From: Polytrichum commune
Lineage: Eukaryota; Streptophyta; Polytrichopsida; Polytrichales; Polytrichaceae
NCBI GenBank assembly: GCA_950295325.1
Contig: OX485807.1
Location: forward strand, 46,052,796 to 46,116,795
DNA: 64,000 nt
Reading direction: 5' to 3'
In this document: one piece after another, positions 1-10,246 of the stretch
Layout: each line of letters opens with the position of its first letter
Numbering within the stretch: position 1 is the stretch's first letter
The notes under the pieces: generated by a model
What the model was told of the DNA's origin: nothing
Database searches by the model: none
What the model saw: only the letters and a program-made list of their open reading frames with translations
Program-made: the position numbers and the translations under genes

Positions 1-582
1 AACATCATAAGAAGACAATGGAGTGGAGCACATTTGAGAGATTGCTCACTGTCATTCGGTTACTGGACTTTTCAAGAACATTCTCTCTATGTTGATTGTG
101 CGCACTGCTGATTTTTTAAGTTTTTGTGTGTTTTAATGGATCTGTGGCAGTATGAGCCCAAAATGAGTGCTCATATTTGTTTTATGTTTAGAATTTATTT
201 AGAATTGCATTTGGAGTGTTATTGAAACAATCAAAAGTATAAAAAGAGTGAGGCTTGGTGTGGTTTATGTTTTAGGCCTTAAGCCTATTTTGTGTGGTTA
301 ATTGAAGCTTAGTGGCATTAGGAATTGTTTTGGGTAAGTGAGTAGTGTTTGATGAAGCAAGGGGAAGGGCCTTGGATTTAAATGTTTGAATTAGAACATG
401 TTCTTGTTGGTTTAGAGGGTGAAGACTTAGTGGATAGGATAAGGTCCTACTAAGTAGGAAAAGGTCAAGGGGGTTGTGGTTGTGGGATGCCCTCTCTCAT
501 TCCTTCCTCCTCTCTCATTTTCTCTCTCTCTTTTTCTCTTGTGGGTGTGGGGGTGCGTGTGTGTGTGTGTTGTGGAGTGTGG

Positions 583-680
583 TAGAGAATAGAGTTGATT
601 AGAGGGAACTTACATAATAGAGTTGATTAGAGGGAACTTAGAGAACATAGTGATTAGAGGGAGCTTAGAAAATTAGCTGA
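583..680. repeat. Short tandem repeat, about 28-bp unit
   Basis: About three imperfect copies of a unit containing GTTGATTAGAGGGAACTTA follow each other just before the 23-bp minisatellite. A short GT run lies at about 556-571. The unit is not a multiple of three and no reading frame crosses it, so it is non-coding. Confidence 0.75.
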
Positions 681-687
681 TTAGAAG

Positions 688-1170
688 GGCCAAGACAAAA
701 GCTTACTAAGGCCGAGACAACAACTTACTTAGGCCGAGACCAGCAACTTACTAAGGCCGAGGACAGAAGCTCACTAAGGCCGAGGACAACAGCTTACTAA
801 GGCCGAGGACAGAAGCTCACTAAGGCCGAGGACAGCAGCTTACTAAGGCCGAGGACAGAAGCTCACTAAGGCCGAGGACAGCAGCTTACTAAGGCCGAGG
901 ACAGAAGCTTACTAGGGCCGAGACCAGCAGCTTACTAAGGCCGAGACCAGCAGCTTACTAAGGCCGAGGACAGCAGCTTACTAAGGCCGAGGACAGAAGC
1001 TCACTAAGGCCGAGGACAACAACTTACTAAGGCCGAGGACAGAAGCTTACTAAGGCCGAGACCAACAGCCTACTAAGGCCAAGACAACAACTTACTTAGG
1101 CCGAGACCAACAACTTACTAAGGCCGAGACCAACAGCTTACTAAGGGCTGAGACAGAAGCTTTACTAAGG
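688..1170. repeat. 23-bp minisatellite, about 21 copies
   Basis: The unit is close to AGCTTACTAAGGCCGAGG plus five bases and recurs every 23 bp about 21 times. In the middle of the array two variants alternate, one with GCTCAC and AGAAG, the other with GCTTAC and AGCAG, giving a 46-bp higher-order period. Edge units carry a GAGACCA variant in place of GAGGACA. The 23-bp period is not divisible by three and stops occur in all frames, so this is a satellite-like tract rather than a repeat protein. Confidence 0.95.
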
Positions 1171-3340
1171 AGCAGCTGGACTAAGGGACAGTTAGAATGA
1201 GGGGTTAGTTAGGTCTAGTACCTTACGTTAAGATGGATGGGTTAACTAGGTAGTTAGCTCTCCGTGTAATCGGGGGTGCAATTGTGTGGGAAGTTGATAG
1301 AGGATGTGGAGATAGTCCAATAGAGAAAAGCGTTTATCAACGCTTGTACTCATAATATGGAATAAATTGGTGTGACCCAAGGTATGTGTGATGTCATGGG
1401 GATGAATGGCGGAGGAAGGGTAAACTAGGATAAATATGAATGTGATCACCATACCCTCACCCGGACTAGGACGCTTAAGGGTGGGCGGTTTGGCCTCACA
1501 GGCAGGTTGGCAAGAGCCTATGGCAAAGACAAATGTGGTAAGAACTAGTGTCGGACTGGTACCAGCTTTTATTGATACCACATGGCTATATATAATGAGG
1601 ATTTTACAATTTGGATTCTAGAGAGTCTGCAGTGTGGATCAACAAGCATGATGACATTCTTGATTCCAATATCTATTTGCAAGTGTATTGAATTTGCGGA
1701 TCCTCAATCTTATGACTTGTAATGCTAATAAACCCTAAAACTCATATAGATGTTGATTTGAGGACTTCCCTCTTTTTACCCTTCTCCACTCAATTTTCTT
1801 CGACAATATTTTGATTCAACCCCAATCAGCCGTGTAAAAACCTTCCTAACAAAACCCTAAGATGGTGATGTTGTAAACCCTTTTAACCATGAGGTGACTC
1901 CAAAACTATTGGAGGGGAAGATAAGGCCTTGCCTTATTCAAGATCAGTTCCGTTCATTTCGAACTTCCAACATGTAAACAAGGGTACGTTTGTAGGGTCG
2001 ACACTGCCTTGAGGCAACTCCTCATTTTCAATTCATCCAAATTCCAGACCGGTGGGGCACTTTGGCACTAAACTCACTTTTAGGGCATCCATTTTGCAAT
2101 TCAGTGCAGCTATCAGTGGCCTTGCTCTCAAAATAGAGGAGTCCATTTAGGATGAGGCATTGAATTGAGCACATCTACATTGATATGTGCAATTCGGTTG
2201 CCCAATGCTACTTTATCAACATTCCACATTATTTTGAATATTTTTTGAACACAAATTTTGAATATTTTTGAACCTTCAAAAGAACACGTTTCATTTGTTC
2301 TCCTCATCTAATTGTGCTCATAATTGAATCTCCCTAATGTATGTAGTGCAAGTGAGGGATTTGTGTTGGAGTTAACTTCATGAGTCTTTCACAAGGTTGA
2401 ATTCTTCTTCAAGACGAATTATCAAGCTCAGCTAGAAGCCTGACGACCATGAACATCAGGGTACAGTTTGCTCCTCTCTCTCGACATTATGAGAGTAGAG
2501 GTGTAATTTGATTATCGCCTTGGGTTCTTACAAACCTTGGAACCGTTATTTTGCAGTTGCAATGAGGTCTGCAGAAGCTGGAGTTGGTTCTTTGATGCAT
2601 CGTGCTTTGATTATTGCCAATTCATCAGCGTAGCAACAACTCAATTCGACTCTTAATCCCTCTAAATTGCACCTCCCACTGTAGCGAGACTCTGATCTAG
2701 AATTGGCTAGGTGTTGCCAACATGCTATGGTGGTAGGTCGGTAGATCGCCTGGCCTATTCTCCACATCTATCAAACCATGACCACTTTACAGTAACTCTT
2801 TAAAAGGCAGGTACATGTGCTCAAATTTGTGTTTCATCCGTTTTACTTTGTGAATAACTCTGTTAAGTTATGTATCAAAATTTCATATCTCCAGTTGATG
2901 ACTTAAAGTTCCTGCATCTCCATTCCAATCATCACAACCGAAGTGTATTGATATCATCTGATGCACCACTTTATTGGTGCAATGTCGACTCGGCCAGAAG
3001 AGACCAATGTAAAGGTGTTTAATGCATTGCAAGTGCATAATTTTTGAAGTTCCATCACCGCCGTGGGCTACATTTAAGTAAGGAGGTTGTAGATTAATAA
3101 GCAGGGATGCATTACTTAGGGGTTGTAGATTAAGCAATTCCGGAAGCTCCCCCACCTACCTATGCGTGTGATGGCTGCAACACAAAATTATGAATCCACA
3201 AGACTGGGTACCTAACTTATGCAAGGCATGAAGTCCCTACTTCTCTCACATTAGCTCTTCTAGCCAACATGTTGCATGAGAAAGACAAGGAGAAAGAGCT
3301 AGGTGTATCATGCAATCCAATGCAATTTCAGCCTCCCTCA
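1171..3340. other. Gene-free stretch
   Basis: I see no supportable gene. The short open frames lack splice context, recognisable domains and consistent composition. A minus-strand frame at 2883-3155 is leucine-rich near its start and could be a decayed leucine-rich-repeat scrap, but the match is too loose to call. Bases 2180-2215 share the phrase GATATGTGCAATT with the inverted repeat near 38.15 kb, suggesting a dispersed repeat fragment. Confidence 0.5.
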
Positions 3341-3911
3341 AGCTTCACAGCACCAAAAAATAATCAGAGCTCTGAAATGGACACACACACAGACAGAAAG
3401 AAGAAAGAAACTCCTCAACAAAACAAGAAAATGGAACAGAGGCACTAACCAAAACATCCTCATCAACACAACCAAACCCAACGAATCGCATGAAAGCACG
3501 AGAATCAATCCATACACCACATGACACCTCGGAATCAACGACGATGCCAGAGACATTTATTAGGCATAAGGCCCACATGCATTGATGGAAAACATTTGAA
3601 AATGAATGTATCCAAAATTTAAGTAGGTGCACGGGAAGAATTTCAGTTATGAGGTTCCAAGATTCTCCAATGAACTTTACCACTTTCCACTGCTGCTCGT
3701 AGTTTTTATGAAACACCTCCCACAAACAAGCCTTCAAATTAATACCCCTATCCAAATCCAGCGGATCGACGTAAGAATCCCCTCGACAAGCTGCCTCAAG
3801 TTTTGCGCCAACCAAGCAATCGTAACTGGGTCAAGCGCACTCAAGAGCTCCTTCAACTTCCCCAATGTCTGGAGGGAAAGCTGAGTACACACTCAACAAC
3901 GCTCCGTGGAC

Positions 3912-4137
3912 CAGTGATCGGGGAGATTTTTGGGCATAATCGGTTGAGATCCTAGTGTTTGCAAGTCCAACTGCTTACATGTTGACATCCTCCGGTGTTC
4001 CTTTATAGAATTGGGGTATATTCTATAAATTCCTCTAAACTGATCGGTAATTTTCCTGCAGTCTTGAACTTCAACCAGTTATTTCTCAAACTCAACCGGT
4101 TCATCTGTAACTAACTGCCGGTTCTCCCCGATCATAG
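3912..4137. mobile_element. hAT-type MITE, 226 bp
   Basis: The left end reads CAGTGATCGGGGAGA and the reverse complement of the right end reads CTATGATCGGGGAGA, so the ends are 15-bp inverted repeats with two mismatches. They are flanked by a perfect 8-bp direct repeat, CCGTGGAC, at 3904-3911 and 4138-4145. An 8-bp duplication and an end starting CA(G/A) are the marks of the hAT superfamily. There is no internal open frame, so it is non-autonomous. A diverged relative lies at about 55901-56118. Confidence 0.88.
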
Positions 4138-4325
4138 CCGTGGACGTCTCATTGCACAAGAGATGACACATCGCCATACTTCACATCGAACTCGAAACGG
4201 CGAGGTCGGGTACTTGCGCCTCGCCTACTTCCTTCCCCGTTTTCCAAATCCTCTCCTACCTCCGCAAAAGAGAATTTGCGGCCGTTAGGGTTCAAGAAAC
4301 GAAACGCGGGTTTAGAGCTTCCGGG

Positions 4326-4370
4326 TTGTTCTTGTTCTTGTTCTTGTTCTTGTTCTTGTTCTTGTTTTGT
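4326..4370. repeat. Hexanucleotide microsatellite (TTGTTC)6
   Basis: Six perfect copies of TTGTTC followed by a partial unit. On the minus strand they keep a frame open as alternating Glu and Gln, inside the possible gene relic described at 3345-4508. Confidence 0.9.
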
Positions 4371-4528
4371 GGAAAGCTCGAGAAGGAACGTCAACAAGGA
4401 CTTTGTCCTGTCATAAACCATCACATAAACCAAAGGGGACAGAGCCAACACATGTAAATTAGAAAAGAACCAGGCACTAGTTCCCCTAGAGTAGTGTGCC
4501 CTACCCAAAGGTCCACTTGTTACAAGTA

Positions 4529-4983
4529 AGGTAAGAATACCATAACCCGTGAAAATAAGGTGATTCGGCTAGAAAGAGTGGCTTGAAATTTTGTGCAATA
4601 TTTTTCAGAGATGGAGAAGAGGAAATGATGAGGAAATGCAAGTTGTTTCGTAATGTCATTCCTTGGAAATAATTAGTTGTATTTTTTCAAAGAGGCTAGT
4701 AATTCAAACCCCCTACTTGTACAATAGTCTCCCTAATCTCAACATCAAAATATTCTACTCCGCATACAAAGACATGCAAAACGGTTAACTTAATGGCACC
4801 CAAAAGTGAACACGAGTGGTGTCAAACAACACCTATCCAGCCAATCATTGCATCCCATCTAGCAATGCGTCCTTTTCGGGCCACCACTTTTCCAACTAGC
4901 CATTTTGGGTCCGCACAAGAACCACTCTGCCCCTAGTCTAGTGCACCACCAGTGGTCATTAATGGGTTATGGTATTCCTACCT
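4529..4983. mobile_element. TIR element with TA flanks, 455 bp
   Basis: The left end AGGTAAGAATACCATAAC is matched, inverted, by the right end with one mismatch over 20 bp (AAG versus AGG in the second triplet). The dinucleotide TA lies outside both ends (4527-4528, 4984-4985), as in Tc1/mariner-type insertions. No coding frame is inside. The superfamily assignment rests only on the TA flanks. Confidence 0.7.
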
Positions 4984-5459
4984 TAGGCAATAAGACACCC
5001 CTGTGCCCCTTACTGCATATGGAAATGGACATGGAATGGTGAATGGACATTCCACGTTGGCATAACGAACCACTAAAGTTTTTCCTTCTTCATGCATCTC
5101 AAAGAATCACACATGCATGGTCATGATTACAACTAGTATTTTCAATCCTCCCTTAATGAAATTAGAAGTATTTTTTCAAAAAGAAAATAAAAAATGCAAA
5201 CCTTGTTATCAATGCAAAAAGTGATTTGATTGACTAGAATTAGGAAAAATAGAAATGCAAGCACGTGATCTTGACATGATTTGATCTCAAAGTAATCAAA
5301 TTATCAAACTTGCTTGAGTTGTGAACACATCGTGCAATTGATAAAATAAATATTCGTAAAAAGATTAGAATCGCGCTATCTAAATCTTGAGTTGATAATC
5401 ATTTCAATAGCTATGTAAGGAGATGTTAGAGTTATTTGTCGAGGGGAAGGCTCTGAGAA

Positions 5460-6687
5460 GGGGGACGTTAAGTACCCCCACGAACTAATAGGGATTCCAT
5501 ATTCGGGCGGGGGCAGCCCTCCCACGAAATTTCTGGCCCCGCCCGGATTTTTTCCAAACCCGCCCGAAAATAGCTGCCCGCCCCGCCCGAAAACGAAAAA
5601 AACATTGCTCTTCCATTCTTGAAGGCCGCTTGACTACAAATCCCATATTGAGTGCACTTCACCTTCAAGGTCTCAAATCCAATATATATGTGCACTTCCA
5701 CCTAGTAAATAAGGCATTAAATGGGATTTCATTCCGGAAGTGAAACCATCAACCAAGAATGTAATTAACTTGGAAGTCAAAAAATTAGAAAATCCTCATC
5801 AACATTGAGGTTATAATTTTTATGACTTGCCATTTGAAATTGTCTTCGTCATTCTTAAATGACACTTAAATTTAGTGTGCTGATGTGGTATGTATATTTT
5901 ATAATATTTTAGATAATTCTGGCTACTTTCAAGAATATTCATACGCACTTATTCTAATTAAGTGTGATTTAATGTAATTATATCTGATTAATTCTGATTA
6001 ATCCTAATTAATCCTAAAATTTAATTACTGGAATTAACTCCAATTAAGTCCAATCAATTTCAGTAATTACAATACTCAATTTTTATATCCAGTAAGCCTA
6101 ATTAACCCTAAAATTTAATTAATGGAATTAACTCCAATTAAATCCGGTAATTAAAATAATTGATTAATTAGTTCCATTAAGTATATTTTATAAATAAGTG
6201 CGTATGAATATTCTTGAAAGTAGCCAGAATTATCTAAAATATTATAAAATATACATACCACATCAGCACACTAAATTTAAGTGTCATTTAAGAATGACGA
6301 AGACAATTTCAAATGGCAAGTCATAAAAATTATAACCTCAATGTTGATGAGGATTTTCTAATTTTTTGACTTCCAAGTTAATTACATTCTTAGTTAATGG
6401 TTTCACTTCCGGAATGAAATCCCATTTAATGCCTTATTTACTAGGTGGAAGTGCACATATATATTGGATTTGAGACCTTGAAGGTGAAGTGCACTCAATA
6501 TGGGATTTGTAGTCAAGCGGCCTTCAAGAATGGAAGAACAATGTTTTTTTCGTTTTCGGGCGGGGCGGGCAGCTATTTTCGGGCGGGTTTGGAAAAAATC
6601 CGGGCGGGGCCAGAAATTTCGTGGGAGGGCTGCCCCCGCCCGAATATGGAATCCCTATTAGTTCGTGGGGGGTACTTAACGTCCCCC
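5460..6687. mobile_element. Mutator-like foldback element with 495-bp terminal inverted repeats
   Basis: Bases 5460-5955 and 6193-6687 are inverted copies that differ, as far as I can align them, by three substitutions and one base in a C run. The outer ends read GGGGGACGTTAAGTACC. A perfect 9-bp direct repeat, CTCTGAGAA, flanks the element at 5451-5459 and 6688-6696. Long inverted repeats plus a 9-bp duplication point to the Mutator (MULE) superfamily. The 237-bp centre is AT-rich with TTAATTA-like motifs and codes for nothing. The same 77-residue open frame appears on opposite strands of the two arms and is an artefact of the repeat. Arm identity above 99 percent implies a recent insertion. 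Confidence 0.92.
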
Positions 6688-6696
6688 CTCTGAGAA

Positions 6697-6870
6697 CGCT
6701 ACAGGAATAGCGCCCTCTCAGCCGGCCACGTCCCCCTGGATGAAATACATCCTGGTTAGGGCCCGGGACCTGTGGATGCCACGCCGGGTACACCCGAGCT
6801 TTTTCCCGAAACCCGTGATGGAGGTTTTCGGCTATGGCGAAGGAGGAGCTGCTTTGCACCATACGACGTT
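6697..6870. other. GC-rich island beside the Mutator-like element
   Basis: About 170 bp with markedly higher G+C than the flanks begins right after the 9-bp target duplication. A minus-strand frame stays open across it from 6862 and runs into the element. I do not recognise the peptide and see no splice support, so it may be a promoter, a UTR or an exon scrap. Confidence 0.3.
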
Positions 6871-6939
6871 GGCATTGGAAAAAATGTGGAACATTTGATA
6901 AATTTTTGGTTTCTTAAAGGTTAAAAAAAGTGGCTGGGG

Positions 6940-7340
6940 TGTAAATTGTGCTGGATTCTGGGGAAATTTGAAGGTTTCTTTATGTGATAGCTTGGGAGGT
7001 TTTTTGTGTGGAGTACGGAGATTGTCTGTACCAGAGGTGTGAATCGTAAAATTGTTGAAGTTTTGTTGAATTTTTTGATGTTCCAGGTGCGAATTTTTCT
7101 GTTACTGTATGATATTGTGCAATTTTCTTCGTATGATAGCTCTGCAGGTTTTTGTGTGGACTACAGAGATGTGCATTTAAGAAGTGGTTGAAATTTTTTT
7201 AAAGTTTTGGATGTTCAAGATATAAATTGCAGTTGGAGTGAGAGTTGCGCTGAATTCTAAAATTATTTGAAGATACCTTTGTGTGAATTCTTCGGAGGGT
7301 TTTCCTGTGTGGACTACAGAGGCTGTTCAAGTGAGGAAGA
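6940..7340. repeat. Imperfect triplicated repeat, about 150-bp unit
   Basis: Three diverged copies follow each other. Landmarks are GATAGCTTGGGAGG near 6985, GATAGCTCTGCAGG near 7135 and a related TTCTTCGGAGGG near 7285. Each is followed by TTTTGTGTGG(A/C)(G/C)TAC-like sequence and then an aligned GATGTTC(C/A)AG(G)-type block. Spacing is about 150 bp. The repeats do not preserve one reading frame. Confidence 0.65.
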
Positions 7341-8605
7341 GTGGCGATGGCTACTCTCTCTCTTTCACAACTTTGGTTGTAGTAGGGAGAATTGTTGAGG
7401 TGGAAGGTTCCAGCGGTCAGGTATGGCGTTACCTTACCCCTCCTTGGAATTTCGTAGTGGTGAATGTGCATGAGATGGGTCGTGAAATTTGTGAAGCAAA
7501 AAAAATTTCAATGTAGCACTGGCCCGACGATGTCAAATAGCTCAATGTGGAGCAAGGGAGTGGGAGAATATCAAATAGTTTCGGAAGTCTGAGGGATGAT
7601 GTTGCATAATTTCCAAAACATTGAACTTTGAAATAAGCTCCTGTTGTGAGAGTTGGTAATTCATGCTCCCAATGAGAGCTCTTACACTAAAATTGTCTTT
7701 GCCTTATGGAGCTTGTTGAAGGTTGATCCACCTTGAATTTTAGGTTTTAGATTCTATTTTTTTTGTACATTATACTTGAATCAAGAAGAAGGAGGAGGTG
7801 GGGCACTGAGAAGTGGGGGATGGGGAAGGCATGGAGCAGGCCAAAATGTGGATTGGGTGCTTGTGGTTTTGGGCTACGATTTCTGGCCCCAATCTCTGGC
7901 GTCTCTATCTCCAGGTTTGGTGGACATTCTATGATTGTTGTCTCACTTAACTGGGCAATCTACTCATTGTGAATTTGAGAACAAGAATCCTTGCATTCAT
8001 GCATTTTTTTGTTTACCATCAAAGCCTTCTATATGAAAGATTACCATCACAAATCTGGCATAATTACCTCAATCTGGAATATGTGTTGTCAACTAATTAT
8101 CTGGTGTTAATTCTCAATGGAATACCAGGATGGTTTCGGGAGGTTTAGCAGGAAGCCGATGTTGCACATTGCAGCAAGTTTTGGCGCTGAAACCGAGAGA
8201 GCATTCAAAAAGACTATATAGATCGATCACCTTATTGACAACCTACGAGAAACCGAATATTCAAAATGTGAATGCCACACAGGAAACCTGGGATTGCACA
8301 TCGCCTTTGGCAGGTTTAACAGCAAAAAAACTGTGCCCATCAAGAAGCAGTAGGAAGACATGTTGCATCATCTTCTAGGGCTAACTCTCTGTTTTATGTG
8401 TTATTTTGGGGTCACAGATGGCACAGGTAGTGGCTGAGAACGTCTTAGCTTTCAATGCTCCATTTTGGCTGCGTCTCGCTGCGAGGGCGGGCCAATGCTC
8501 TTCGCATGAGGAGAGAATGAGTTCACCTTCTGATCATACTGTATTGAACTTGACAATAAAGCAATAAAAGAAATGAAAGAAAGACAACTCCAATGTTGCC
8601 ACCGG
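7341..8605. other. Gene-free stretch
   Basis: Open frames at 7763-7972 and 8130-8378 are short and show no domain or splice context that I can defend. I see no RNA gene or transposon end here. Confidence 0.4.
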
Positions 8606-8942
8606 CGTGAATTATGGTGTTGCTTCATCTTCAAGTTGATCTAAGTCTATATGTAATCCTGAAACGGGCATCACGAGAATTAGAGGGCCCCAAAGACTTC
8701 TGCCTCCTTCGAATTGTGAACGCCTTGAACAGGTGAGGATTAGACGGCCTGCACCTATCTCCCTCAAGATCAAGCCCCTAAATTTCTACACTCCTACTAT
8801 GATTGGGTGGACTATAGATGGTAGGGTGCACTGGAAATGAAGTGCTTGGAAGGTCACCCATCCGAGCACTACTCCCGCCTTAGGCAGCTTCATCTCAGAG
8901 TTCCCATGGGATCCAGGTTAAGGCCTTAGGTTTAAGCCACCC
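8606..8942 (-). mobile_element. 5S rRNA-derived repeat, copy 1
   Basis: Read on the minus strand, 8942 down to about 8822 aligns along its whole length to plant 5S rRNA. It starts GGGTGGCTTAAACC, contains GGATCCCATGGGAACTC, then AAGCTGCCTAAGG, GGGAGTAGTGCTCGGATG and GGGTGACC, and ends TGCACCCTACC. The internal promoter blocks of 5S genes (A box, intermediate element, C box) fall in that stretch. It is not a normal 5S gene: the 5' third is diverged and a roughly 215-bp unrelated tail follows, ending near CAACACCATAATTCA. Copies 2 and 3 share head and tail. This fits a 5S-headed SINE or a Cassandra-type LTR (Cassandra elements carry 5S sequence in their LTRs). The homology seems to begin at the 5S start, which favours the SINE reading. 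Confidence 0.85.
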
Positions 8943-9593
8943 TTTGAACTTACAAATTCTGTTACTTGAAGGTGATTTCAGTCCCCATCATCACGTAGTC
9001 ATTGAGTGAACAAATGATCGTTGATGTTTTGAAATGCTGTCATCTCTTTGGATTAGATGGAATTGATATCCATCTCGAAAGAAAGGGATTAATAGTTATT
9101 GGCAGCTGAAGGTTTTTTCCAGCTGGGAATGGTGCTGCCACTGAATCAAAAGCAGTTAGTGTGATCCGGATTCTCCGCATTGATCTCAGGGAGACTCTGG
9201 AAGTATGAGGAACATCGTCCACTGGAACTCTGATGCAGAAGTACATGCTACCAAAAGTGAACCTCCAATATAAACAGAAATACTCACATTTATAAACTTT
9301 GGTTGATGAGAAGTCACATGTGTTTGTTGCTATTTCTGACAGCCCTTATGGCATGCTTTGATGCAGAAAGAGCACGAGGAGCTTGCTAATCAAATTATAA
9401 CAGGACCATATGATCCATCATCTCAGTTATCTACTTATCTTCATGCACTTCCCTTAGCATATCATTACATAACTTCACAATCACTGCAGTCGTACTCCGA
9501 CTGTTGTATATAACGATAAAATATTATCCACCCTCTCACTTATCCACTTCTTGTCATCCACGCTCGTTAACACACCTCACACATATATAAATG
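8943..9593. other. Gene-free stretch
   Basis: I see no supportable feature between the 5S-derived repeat and the TATA element upstream of the GIY-YIG gene. The minus-strand frame at 9040-9246 has no recognisable content. Confidence 0.4.
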
Positions 9594-9601
9594 CATACAT
9601 C
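9594..9601 (+). promoter_or_regulatory. Candidate TATA box for the GIY-YIG gene
   Basis: TATATAAA lies 114 bp before the first ATG of the frame that leads into the GIY-YIG gene. A pyrimidine-rich leader follows, typical of plant 5' untranslated regions. No transcript evidence is available. Confidence 0.45.
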
Positions 9602-9714
9602 TTTCTATTCTTCATCCCACAACCTTCAATTCCTCACTATTTTCATTTCTTTATCTCTCTCCTACATAATTTTCGCTCGTGTTCGTAATAGCTGCGAATT
9701 CGGAAAGAAGTGTT

Positions 9715-10246
9715 ATGGATTTATCTAGCCGCCTCACAAATGGCACTGTGGACTACACAACTCTACTTGCTAGGCTGAAGAATGAAATGCCACGTACTAA
9801 GAAGTTGAAGGTCGAACAACAACCACAGGTAAATCATTCTCTCATTGCATATGTTTCCCACATTATATATTCGCAAATTCATGCATCATATGTTTTAACT
9901 CCTCTCATTTCGTATTTCACATTTTTCACATTCTTTCTCCATGTCTTACAGGATCACAGGCAAGGTTTACATTGGACAATCCATTAGGCCTAAGCTTCGA
10001 TACAAACAATATGCACAATCTTCACCTGTAAGGATGCGTAAAGATGTGCTCCAATATGGCCCGTCTGAATCCAACTTCAAACTAGATATAGTTCATACAA
10101 CCGACCAACAATACCATGCAGATCGTATGGAGAAAACTTTAATAAAAAAATATCAAAGTCAACCAGGTTTAAGTTATAATATTTTGGCTAGACGTCCTTC
10201 CTCAGATCCGTTGTATTGGATCCTTAGAAGAAGCAAACGCCTCTAG
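9715..10246 (+). CDS. Small GIY-YIG nuclease-domain protein
   Basis: The frame 9941-10246 encodes a complete GIY-YIG fold: TGKVYIGQS for the YIG strand, an Arg-containing helix (KLRYKQY), KDVLQYGP, and the helix MEKTLIKKY with the metal-binding Glu, ending SYNI with the conserved Asn. The domain is the catalytic core of homing endonucleases, UvrC, SLX1 and many stand-alone proteins; it cuts DNA using one divalent metal. A basic tail (ARRP, RRSKRL) could be a nuclear signal. Upstream, an open frame from ATG 9715 to 9828 ends at a good donor (CAG/GTAAAT), and TTACAG/G at 9951 is a good acceptor. That splice would shift the nuclease frame by one base. Either a weaker donor at the preceding AAGTTG is used, translation begins at Met 9941, or the gene is damaged. 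No homing-intron context is visible. Confidence 0.65.

Larger units (their letters stand above)
3345..4508 (-). pseudogene. Possible decayed or partial gene of unknown function
   Basis: Two minus-strand open stretches look more coding-like than their surroundings. The upstream one (4508 to 4149) contains six Glu-Gln repeats encoded by a TTGTTC hexanucleotide tract, then a stretch ending in FEFDVKYGDVSSLVQ. The downstream one reads, in a different frame around 3790-3880, LQTLGKLKELLSALDP and LRQLVEGILTSIRW, then shifts frame and continues toward 3345. A hAT-type MITE sits between them. Removing it does not join the frames: a stop follows SSLVQ and the next frame differs. I do not recognise the protein. 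It could be exons with unmarked introns, or a broken gene; chance open frames also remain possible. Confidence 0.25.

Noticed and set aside
2883-3155. Leucine-rich-repeat resistance-gene fragment on the minus strand
   Set aside because: Leu spacing is only loosely LRR-like and there are no neighbouring repeats or NB-ARC motifs.
5468-5701. 77-residue open frame beginning MEVHIYIG, also present at 6445-6693 on the other strand
   Set aside because: It is simply the same sequence in the two inverted arms of the Mutator-like element, with no protein-like domain.
8822-8942. Functional 5S rRNA gene
   Set aside because: The 5' third is diverged, it is a single unit without tandem 5S spacers, and the same head-plus-tail unit recurs in dispersed copies.
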